A stretch of 5,658 nt of DNA from Aeromicrobium sp. GTDB lineage: Bacteria > Actinomycetota > Actinomycetes > Propionibacteriales > Nocardioidaceae. Numbering within the stretch: position 1 is the first letter of the stretch; every line of letters starts with the position of its first letter. The notes beneath the pieces are model-generated. The model did not search any database. It saw nothing but the letters and a program-made list of their open reading frames with translations, and was not told the origin of the DNA. This document shows, in pieces, positions 1-4,700 of the stretch. The stretch is from positions 1 to 5,658 of the forward strand of contig JALRKU010000264.1 of NCBI GenBank assembly GCA_023254755.1, in the 5' to 3' direction. The translations under genes were made by a program, and so were the position numbers.

Positions 1-525
1 CGTGGTGCCGATCTGGGCGCCGAGCTTGGCGTCGGCGAAGTCCGCGAGGCTCTTCGCGTCGGCGAAGTCGGAGTCCTTCAGCGTGATGACGGCCTGCGCG
101 GCCTCGTAGTACGGCGTGCTGAAGTCGACGGCCTTCTCGCGCTCGGGCGTGATCGAGATCTGGTTGATGTCGAAGTCGAACGACTTCTCACCCGGCTGGT
201 AGGAGGTGTTGAACGGCACCTTGGTCCAGGTGACCTGGTCCGCCGAGAAGCCCAGCTGCTCGGCCACGGCGTAGGCGACCGCGCTCTCGAAGCCCTTGCC
301 GTTGGTGGGGTCGTTGTCGACGAACCACGGCTCGTACGCGGGGTCGTCGGTCGCGATGGTCAGCGTGCCCTTCTCGACCAGGGCGAGGTCGGCGACGTCG
401 CAGGACGACGGCGTGGCCGACGCCTCGGTGTCGTCGTCGCCGGAGTCGGACGGCGCGCAGGCCGTCGCGAGGGTGAGCAGGGCGGCGGCGGACGCCAGGG
501 CGAGATGGGGGCGGGGGATCCTCAT
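1..525 (-). CDS. ABC transporter substrate-binding lipoprotein, family 3 (amino acid type), C-terminus outside window
   Basis: Partial gene: 175 codons are visible and the frame is open to the left edge. The product should be an extracellular lipid-anchored receptor delivering a polar amino acid or similar solute to an ABC importer. The N-terminus has basic residues, a hydrophobic stretch (about 8-22) and a lipobox-like LATAC with the lipidated cysteine at residue 23, followed by a Ser/Asp/Thr-rich linker. The SBP_bac_3 fold follows: KGTLTIATD at 52-60, GFESAVAYAVAEQLG at 78-92 and ISITPERE..VDFSTPYYEA at 123-142. The Arg of TPERE is the usual ligand carboxylate contact in this family. Permease and ATPase genes would be expected beyond the left edge, which I cannot see. 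ATG525 is chosen over the in-frame ATG534 because a -10 box (TACGAT, 533-538) overlaps the upstream ATG and sits 7 nt before ATG525. The exact ligand cannot be read from this part. Confidence 0.93.
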   Translation of the reverse strand, partial: MRIPRPHLALASAAALLTLATACAPSDSGDDDTEASATPSSCDVADLALVEKGTLTIATDDPAYEPWFVDNDPTNGKGFESAVAYAVAEQLGFSADQVTWTKVPFNTSYQPGEKSFDFDINQISITPEREKAVDFSTPYYEAAQAVITLKDSDFADAKSLADFADAKLGAQIGTT

Positions 526-538
526 GGGCGACATCGTA
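526..538 (-). promoter_or_regulatory. Putative leaderless promoter (-10 box) of the substrate-binding protein gene
   Basis: On the minus strand TACGAT (538 down to 533) matches the actinobacterial TANNNT -10 hexamer. It is followed by 7 nt (GTCGCCC) and then ATG525. Transcription would begin at or next to the A of the start codon, giving a leaderless mRNA. No clear TTGAC-like -35 is seen, and no Shine-Dalgarno stands before ATG525. The placement is inferred from sequence only. Confidence 0.55.
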
Positions 539-547
539 GGGCCTGCC

Positions 548-569
548 GACCAGCGGAATCGCTGCTGTC
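548..569 (-). repeat. Inverted repeat / hairpin between DUF2530 and the substrate-binding protein gene
   Basis: CAGCG (551-555), loop GAAT (556-559) and CGCTG (560-564) form a perfect 5-bp inverted repeat. It can be extended by GAC (548-550) pairing with GTC (567-569) across a 2-nt bulge. It lies 11 bp beyond the DUF2530 stop and is centred about 33 bp upstream of the predicted start of the next gene. It could be a short terminator for DUF2530, but no U-tract follows. It could also be an operator covering the -35 region. In such GC-rich DNA it may be chance. Confidence 0.25.
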
Positions 570-579
570 CGAGGGCCGA

Positions 580-981
580 TCAGGTGCGGCGACGCCGGCC
601 CGGCTGCATGCGCAGCGCGTTGCGGCGGCGTCGGCAGTACTCGATGCCGATGAGCCCCAGGCCGAACCCGGCGAGGGAGGTCCACAGCCACCACGTGCGG
701 CCCTGCGACTCCAGGGTGCCGAGGAACGGCAGCAGGGCGACGGTGACGACGGCCCACACGACGGTGCCGACGGTCATGGTGCGGACGCCGTCGACGTCCA
801 TCGGCTCGACCTCGGCGACCCGGTGGGTGCGCTTGCCGATCTCGAGCTCGGTGATCTCGGGGCGCCCGAGCTCGTGGCGGCGGGCGGCGCGATCGATGCG
901 GGCCATCTCGCGATGACCCAGCTTGCGCTCGATCGTGTCGGGCCCGTCACCCTCGCGGATGATCCACTGCTCGTCGCTCAC
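580..981 (-). CDS. DUF2530-family membrane protein with charged N-terminal extension
   Basis: This 133-residue protein has unknown function and starts at GTG981. The first ~60 residues are soluble and rich in charge (DTIERK, EMARIDRAARRHELGR). The C-terminal part resembles DUF2530, a small actinobacterial family: MDVDGVRTMTVGTVVWAVV at 61-79 enters membrane helix 1 (about 69-89), a short linker GTLESQGR follows, then WWLWTSLAGFGLGLIGIEY at 97-115 forms helix 2. A strongly basic tail (CRRRRNALRMQPGRRRRT) is expected in the cytoplasm. DUF2530 proteins as I recall them are shorter (around 80-90 residues), so the N-terminal extension is noteworthy. A -10 box TACCCT ends 6 nt before GTG981 and supports this start; no Shine-Dalgarno is seen. 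Family assignment is from remembered motif similarity and no function should be inferred. Confidence 0.82.
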   Translation of the reverse strand: MSDEQWIIREGDGPDTIERKLGHREMARIDRAARRHELGRPEITELEIGKRTHRVAEVEPMDVDGVRTMTVGTVVWAVVTVALLPFLGTLESQGRTWWLWTSLAGFGLGLIGIEYCRRRRNALRMQPGRRRRT

Positions 982-993
982 CCCGCCAGGGTA
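982..993 (-). promoter_or_regulatory. Putative leaderless promoter (-10 box) of the DUF2530 gene
   Basis: Minus-strand TACCCT (993 down to 988), a 6-nt gap GGCGGG and GTG981 give the spacing expected of a leaderless start. The -35 position, near 1011-1016, shows no recognisable element. This promoter would lie back-to-back with that of the divergent propeller gene in the 53-bp gap. Confidence 0.55.
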
Positions 994-1019
994 GTGCCCC
1001 CGACCTCGCCGCCGGGTGG

Positions 1020-1025
1020 CATCCT
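1020..1025 (+). promoter_or_regulatory. Weak candidate -10 box of the propeller-like gene
   Basis: CATCCT keeps the conserved A2 and T6 of the -10 consensus and ends 9 nt before ATG1035, so transcription would start 2-3 nt upstream of the codon. It lacks T1 and has no visible -35. No Shine-Dalgarno precedes ATG1035. This is the least convincing of the start-site signals in the window. Confidence 0.25.
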
Positions 1026-1034
1026 GGCCCGGAC

Positions 1035-2045
1035 ATGAACCCGCGCCATCGCCGTCTCCTCATCCCGGGCCTGCTCGTGGCGCTCGTGGTGGTCGTCGTG
1101 GTCTCCTCGATCGCGCACCGCGCCGAAGGGGCCGAGAAGGTCGATCCGCCGGCGAGGGCGGTCAGCACGATCGACGACCCGCGTCTGGGCGAGGCGAGCG
1201 GCATGGCCGTCAGTCGCGCGCACGACGACCTGGTGTACGTCGTCAACGACTCCGGCAACGCTCCGGAGGTCTTCGCGGTCCGCGTGTCGACGGGCGACGT
1301 GGTCGGCGTGACGACGGTGCAGGGCGTCACCTGGCGGGACACCGAGGCGATGGCGATCGCCGCCGACGGCACCCTGTGGGTCGCCGACACCGGCGACAAC
1401 CTGCGTCGACGCGACGACGTCGCGCTCTACGCCCTCCACGAGCCCGGCCCCGGCGACCACGTCGTCTCCGCGACGCGCTACCCGGTCTCGTTCCCCGACG
1501 GCCCCGAGGACGTCGAGGCGCTGCTGCTCGACCCGCGCGACGAGCGCTTCACCCTGGTCAGCAAGGGCCTGGTCGCCGGGGAGTTCTACCGGCTCCCGAC
1601 CACGCTCGAGGCGTCGACGCCCAACCGTGCCGAACGCGTCGACGGGCGTGCACCGGGTGTCGTGACCGACGGGGCGTTCACCGCCGACGGCAAGCACGTG
1701 CTCCTGCGCACCTACGGCACCGTCCAGGAGTACTCCAGCGGCGACCTGGCGTCCGAGCGGGTCCTCGCCGTGCCTGCGCAGCAGCAGGGGGAGACCCTGG
1801 CGATCGAGCGCGGCGACCGCAGCTTCCTCATCGGCTCCGAGGGCAGCCCGTCCCCGCTGGTCCGGGTCGCGGTGCCCCCCGCCACGACCCCGTCCGCGAG
1901 CCCGTCCACCGCCGCGACCCCCTCGCCCGCCTCCGCGGACGACCCGACCGAGGGCGCGACGGACCGCACCGCGTGGTGGGTGGGCGGCGCGATCGCGGCG
2001 GCCGTCGCGTCGGCGCTGCTCGTCGCGGGTCTGCGACGGCGCTGA
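1035..2045 (+). CDS. Secreted, membrane-anchored beta-propeller-like protein of unknown function
   Basis: A 336-residue protein. The N-terminus (MNPRHRR, then a very Val/Leu-rich segment at about 8-26) is a signal sequence or signal anchor. Residues about 43-280 show repeating strand-turn-strand units suggestive of a beta-propeller: EASGMAVS..DDLVYVVNDSGN (53-75), DTEAMAIAADGTLWVADTGDN (102-122), GPEDVEALLLDPRDERFTLVSKG (156-178), TDGAFTADGKHVLLRTY (211-227) and GETLAIERGDRSFLIGSEG (252-270). The NDSGN, DTEAMA and ADTGDN acidic turns look like metal-binding or structural loops, and no enzyme active site is recognised. A Pro/Ser/Thr/Ala linker (281-305) leads to one C-terminal membrane helix (about 313-333) ending in RRR. 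No LPXTG sortase signal is present. The expected topology is an extracytoplasmic domain tethered to the membrane. The propeller call comes from the repeat pattern, so the fold is inference. The carbonic anhydrase-like gene follows 37 bp downstream. Confidence 0.88.
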   Translation: MNPRHRRLLIPGLLVALVVVVVVSSIAHRAEGAEKVDPPARAVSTIDDPRLGEASGMAVSRAHDDLVYVVNDSGNAPEVFAVRVSTGDVVGVTTVQGVTWRDTEAMAIAADGTLWVADTGDNLRRRDDVALYALHEPGPGDHVVSATRYPVSFPDGPEDVEALLLDPRDERFTLVSKGLVAGEFYRLPTTLEASTPNRAERVDGRAPGVVTDGAFTADGKHVLLRTYGTVQEYSSGDLASERVLAVPAQQQGETLAIERGDRSFLIGSEGSPSPLVRVAVPPATTPSASPSTAATPSPASADDPTEGATDRTAWWVGGAIAAAVASALLVAGLRRR

Positions 2046-2070
2046 TCCCGCGGCCTCCCGACCCGGCGGA

Positions 2071-2082
2071 TACCGTGAGCGC
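2071..2082 (+). promoter_or_regulatory. Putative leaderless promoter (-10 box) of the gamma carbonic anhydrase gene
   Basis: TACCGT (2071-2076) fits TANNNT and is followed by 6 nt (GAGCGC) and ATG2083. The 37-bp gap after the preceding gene contains no Shine-Dalgarno. This suggests the gene can be transcribed from its own start as a leaderless message rather than only by read-through. No clear -35 is seen. Confidence 0.55.
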
Positions 2083-2601
2083 ATGCTGATCGCTCTGGGA
2101 GACAAGAAGCCGCAGGTCGCCGACTCCGCGTGGGTCGCGCCGACCGCGACCCTGGCCGGGTCCGTCGTCGTCGAGGACGGAGCGAGCGTCTGGTTCGGGG
2201 CCGTGCTCCGCGCCGACAACGAGCCGATCGTGATCGGCAGGGACTCGAACGTCCAGGACAACGCGGCCTTCCACGTCGACGGCGGCTGCCCGCTCACCCT
2301 CGGTGAGGGGGTCTCGGTCGGCCACGGCGCGATCGTGCACGGTGCGACGGTCGGCGACCACGTGCTGATCGGCATGGGCGCGATCGTCATGAACCGGGCG
2401 GTCATCGGCGACGAGTGCCTGATCGCGGCCGGCGCGCTGGTCACCGAGGGCATGCAGATCCCGCCGCGCTCGCTCGTCGCGGGCGTCCCGGCCAAGGTGC
2501 GTCGAGAGCTCAGCGACGACGAGGTCGCGGGACTCCACCTCAACGCCGAGGTGTACACCCACCACCGCGAGCTGTACCGCGACGGCGAGGTCGTCGGCTA
2601 G
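2083..2601 (+). CDS. Gamma-class carbonic anhydrase family protein (left-handed beta-helix)
   Basis: A 172-residue protein of the usual length for the YrdA/CaiE-like gamma carbonic anhydrase family. These are trimers of left-handed beta-helices with metal at subunit interfaces. The three metal-ligand histidines are present: His64 (in AAFHVDG), His81 and His86 (VGHGAIVHG). The family's Arg43/Asp45 (VLRADNEPIVIG) and Gln58/Asp59 (NVQDNAAF) are also intact. Hexapeptide-repeat periodicity runs from about residue 12 to 145, ending in the characteristic SLVAGVPAKVRREL (137-150), then a C-terminal helix (about 151-167). The intact ligand set is compatible with carbonic anhydrase or related hydrolase activity (CO2 hydration to bicarbonate). 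However, many family members have no measured activity, so the specific reaction is unproven. The protein is cytoplasmic, with no signal peptide. ATG2083 is supported by a -10 box 6 nt upstream. The stop overlaps the convergent DUF389 stop. Confidence 0.93.
   Translation: MLIALGDKKPQVADSAWVAPTATLAGSVVVEDGASVWFGAVLRADNEPIVIGRDSNVQDNAAFHVDGGCPLTLGEGVSVGHGAIVHGATVGDHVLIGMGAIVMNRAVIGDECLIAAGALVTEGMQIPPRSLVAGVPAKVRRELSDDEVAGLHLNAEVYTHHRELYRDGEVVG
2598..2601. other. Overlapping convergent stop codons (CTAG)
   Basis: The palindrome CTAG encodes both stops: TAG at 2599-2601 for the plus-strand carbonic anhydrase gene and TAG (2600 down to 2598) for the minus-strand DUF389 gene. There is therefore no intergenic space for an intrinsic terminator of either transcript. 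Transcripts from both sides must end inside, or run into, the opposite coding region. Confidence 0.9.
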
Positions 2602-3566
2602 GTCGAACGGCGAGCGCGCCGCCGCTCGACGATCCGGGCGCGGCCGGTCGACACGCGGGACCAGACGGTCTGCTGGATCAGCAAGGTGATCCAGCCCGCG
2701 ACCGTCATCGCCACGAGGTTGACGCCCAGCTGCAGCGTGCTGCCCCACACCTCGGACCAGACGCCGAACGTGAGGCCGAGGGCGACGTTGGCGGCCGCAG
2801 GCACCGTCGTCACGGAGATGAAGACGCCGGAGAGGCCGCCGACCCGAGACGACGTCAGCGCGAGCACGCCGGCTGCTGCGGCGATGAGGGCGACGACGAG
2901 TGACCACCTGTCGGGGGTGTAGACGAATCCGGTCTGTGGGCGGTCCGCCGTCACGTCGGCCCGGGTGATCCAGCCCAGCGCACCCCCGGCCGCGGCGGCC
3001 ACCACGGTCACGGTGATCCCCACCGCGAAGCCGCCGACGAGGGTGGCGAGAGCGCGGCCGAACAGGCCGACGCGCCGTCGCACGAGGGCCACGCCGAGGG
3101 CCGCGACGGCGCCGAACTCCGGGCCGATCACCATGGCGCCGATGACGAGGATCTGCGAGTCGAGCACGATGGCGACCCCGGCGAGCAGGGTGGCCAGCGT
3201 GGTGAGCGTCAGGTAGGTCCAGTTCGGCTCGCTGTCCTCGTAGGCCCGCTGCGTCACGTCGGCCCACACGACCGAGTCCGCGCTGCTCCCGGGCGCCAGT
3301 CGCTCCGCGGCGAGCCCGGCGGCGGAGGCCCAGGTGTGGACGGGCTCGAGATGGAGCGTGCCCCGCTCGGCGACACCGAGCGCCATCAGGCGGTCGACCA
3401 GTCCGTTGGCGGCCTCCCGCGCGACCGCCGCATTGACGACGTCCCCGGGCGGCTCGATCGAGGCGCCGCGCAGCACCGACAGCTCGCTGACGGCAGGCTC
3501 GGACTGCAGGATCGAGACGACCTCGCTCGCCAGCTCGTGATCGACGGCGACGTGCAGGCGCAGCAT
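2598..3566 (-). CDS. DUF389 family integral membrane protein
   Basis: A 322-residue protein of unknown function. Residues 1-75 form a soluble alpha/beta domain (MLRLHVAVDHELASEVVSIL onward), as often seen before DUF389. The DUF389 region has about six hydrophobic helices: approx. 117-135 (YLTLTTLATLLAGVAIVL), 137-161 (the signature QILVIGAMVIGPEFGAVAALG, matching the family's VIGAMLIAPLMSP-like motif), 170-200, 221-237, 243-267 (GGLSGVFISVTTVPAAANVALG) and 277-298. The C-terminal tail is very basic (RARIVERRRARRST), which predicts a cytoplasmic end. No transport substrate or enzyme residue is known for the family to my knowledge. The gene starts 15 bp after serC and may be co-transcribed with it. 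The start ATG3566 is supported by a -10-like CACACT 6 nt upstream. A GAGGG also precedes it but only 1 nt away, too close to act as a normal ribosome binding site. Confidence 0.92.
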   Translation of the reverse strand: MLRLHVAVDHELASEVVSILQSEPAVSELSVLRGASIEPPGDVVNAAVAREAANGLVDRLMALGVAERGTLHLEPVHTWASAAGLAAERLAPGSSADSVVWADVTQRAYEDSEPNWTYLTLTTLATLLAGVAIVLDSQILVIGAMVIGPEFGAVAALGVALVRRRVGLFGRALATLVGGFAVGITVTVVAAAAGGALGWITRADVTADRPQTGFVYTPDRWSLVVALIAAAAGVLALTSSRVGGLSGVFISVTTVPAAANVALGLTFGVWSEVWGSTLQLGVNLVAMTVAGWITLLIQQTVWSRVSTGRARIVERRRARRST

Positions 3567-3578
3567 GCCCTCAGTGTG
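3567..3578 (-). promoter_or_regulatory. Candidate leaderless promoter (-10-like box) of the DUF389 gene
   Basis: Minus-strand CACACT (3578 down to 3573) keeps A2 and T6 of the -10 consensus and is followed by GAGGGC (6 nt) and ATG3566. The missing T1 makes it weaker than the others. The box fills most of the 15-bp gap after serC, so both read-through and independent initiation are possible. Confidence 0.4.
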
Positions 3579-3581
3579 CCG

Positions 3582-4688
3582 TCAGAGCCGCTCGACGACG
3601 TGGTCGATGCAGGCGGTGAGGGCGGAGACGTCGTCGGGATCGATGGCAGGGAACATCGCGATGCGCAGCTGGTTGCGACCCAGGCCGCGGTAGCTGTCGA
3701 CGTCGACGACGCCGTTCTCGCGCAGCGCCGCGGTGACTGCCGCCTGGTCGACGCCGTCGAGATCGATCGTGCCGACGACCAGCGACCGCTCGGCGGGTGC
3801 CGTGACGAACGGCGAGGCGTACGAGGCCTGCTCGGCCCAGCCGTACAGCCGTGACGACGACTCCGCGGTGCGGGAGACGGCCCAGTCGAGTCCGCCCTGC
3901 TCGTTGATCCAGCGGATCTGGTGGTCCATCAGGAACAGCGTCGCCAGCGCGGGCGTGTTGTACGTCTGGTCCTTGCGCGAGTTGTCGATCGCCGTGGTCA
4001 GGTCGAGGAAGCCCGGGACGTGACGCCCCGAGGCCTTGATCCGCTCGGCCCGCGCGATCGCGGCGGGCGACATGAGCGCGACCCACAGGCCGCCGTCGGA
4101 CGCGAAGCCCTTCTGGGGCGCGAAGTAGTAGACGTCGGTCTGCGACACGTCGACCGGCAGGCCACCCGCCCCCGACGTGGCGTCGACGAGCACCAGGGCG
4201 TCGTCGTCGGCGTCGTCGACCCGCTCGACCGGCACCATGACGCCGGTCGACGTCTCGTTGTGCGCCCAGGCGTAGACGTCGACGCCCGGCTCGCCGTGCG
4301 GCAGCGGGTGCGTCGACGGGTCGGACTCGAGCACCTGCGGGTCGTCGAGGAACGGGGCCGCCGCGACGGCCGTCGCGAACTTGCGGGTGAACTCGCCGTG
4401 CACGAGGTGCTGCGACCGGCGCTCGACCAGTCCGAACGTGGCGGCGTCGAAGAAGGCGTGCGACCCGCCGAGCCCCAGCACGACCTCGTAGCCGTCGGGG
4501 AGGGCGAACAGGTCGCCGAGACCCTCGCGGATCGACCCGACCAGCTGCCTGACCGGCGCCTGGCGGTGCGACGTGCCCAGCAGCGACCCGCCCGTGGCGG
4601 CGAGCGCCTCGAGCGCCTCGGTGCGCACCTTCGACGGACCCGAGCCGAAACGACCGTCGGCCGGCAGGAGGTGGCGGGGGATCTTCAC
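3582..4688 (-). CDS. serC: Phosphoserine transaminase, actinobacterial type
   Basis: A 368-residue PLP-dependent class V aminotransferase that converts 3-phosphohydroxypyruvate plus glutamate to phosphoserine plus 2-oxoglutarate, the second step of serine biosynthesis in the cytoplasm. It opens with MKIPRHLLPADGRFGSGPSKVR, the hallmark of the Mycobacterium-type SerC subfamily. Substrate and cofactor motifs follow: GTSHR (38-42), GLGGSHAFFDA (72-82), AHNETSTGV (142-150), the PLP-ring aspartate Asp169 in LVDATSGAGG, the Schiff-base lysine Lys193 in FAPQKGFASDGG, NTPALATLF (244-252) and the carboxylate-binding Arg342 in NQLRIAMFP. Length is normal and all key residues are intact, so the enzyme should be active. 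The same enzyme can act in pyridoxal phosphate synthesis in bacteria with that pathway. The start is GTG4688, supported by the conserved N-terminus and a GACAAT box 6 nt upstream. The WYL regulator ends 12 bp upstream and DUF389 begins 15 bp downstream. Confidence 0.97.
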   Translation of the reverse strand: MKIPRHLLPADGRFGSGPSKVRTEALEALAATGGSLLGTSHRQAPVRQLVGSIREGLGDLFALPDGYEVVLGLGGSHAFFDAATFGLVERRSQHLVHGEFTRKFATAVAAAPFLDDPQVLESDPSTHPLPHGEPGVDVYAWAHNETSTGVMVPVERVDDADDDALVLVDATSGAGGLPVDVSQTDVYYFAPQKGFASDGGLWVALMSPAAIARAERIKASGRHVPGFLDLTTAIDNSRKDQTYNTPALATLFLMDHQIRWINEQGGLDWAVSRTAESSSRLYGWAEQASYASPFVTAPAERSLVVGTIDLDGVDQAAVTAALRENGVVDVDSYRGLGRNQLRIAMFPAIDPDDVSALTACIDHVVERL

Positions 4689-4700
4689 CCCGCCATTGTC
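4689..4700 (-). promoter_or_regulatory. Putative leaderless promoter (-10 box) of serC
   Basis: Minus-strand GACAAT (4700 down to 4695) has A2, A5 and T6 of the classical TATAAT. It is followed by GGCGGG (6 nt) and GTG4688. It exactly fills the 12-bp gap after the WYL gene stop, so any -35 would lie inside the WYL coding sequence. The ten bases GGCGGGGTGA across gap and start are identical to those at the DUF2530 start. No Shine-Dalgarno is present. Confidence 0.5.

Noticed and set aside
188..757. 189-codon minus-strand open frame spanning the lipoprotein and DUF2530 genes
   Set aside because: It is out of frame with both recognisable proteins, crosses their promoter gap and encodes Arg/His/Pro-rich sequence with no family features.
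2046..2082. Possible terminator between the propeller and carbonic anhydrase genes
   Set aside because: Only a short CCGCGG palindrome (2048-2053) is present, with no stem-loop of useful length and no T-run.
1016..2089. 357-codon plus-strand open frame overlapping the propeller gene
   Set aside because: It is a shadow frame with Arg/Gly-rich translation. The 1035-2045 frame has the signal sequence, repeat units and C-terminal helix.
978..2558. 526-codon open frame on the minus strand opposite the propeller and carbonic anhydrase genes
   Set aside because: It is antisense to two genes with clear protein motifs. Its translation is low-complexity Arg/Gly/Ala/Asp-rich, a GC-rich shadow frame.
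1828..3267. 479-codon minus-strand open frame crossing the carbonic anhydrase and DUF389 genes
   Set aside because: Part is the +1/-1 shadow of the real DUF389 frame and part is antisense to the carbonic anhydrase. Composition is Arg-rich with no domain. It is not a frameshifted fusion because both real genes are intact.
3567..3572. GAGGG as a Shine-Dalgarno for the DUF389 gene
   Set aside because: Only 1 nt separates it from ATG3566, too short for normal 16S pairing.
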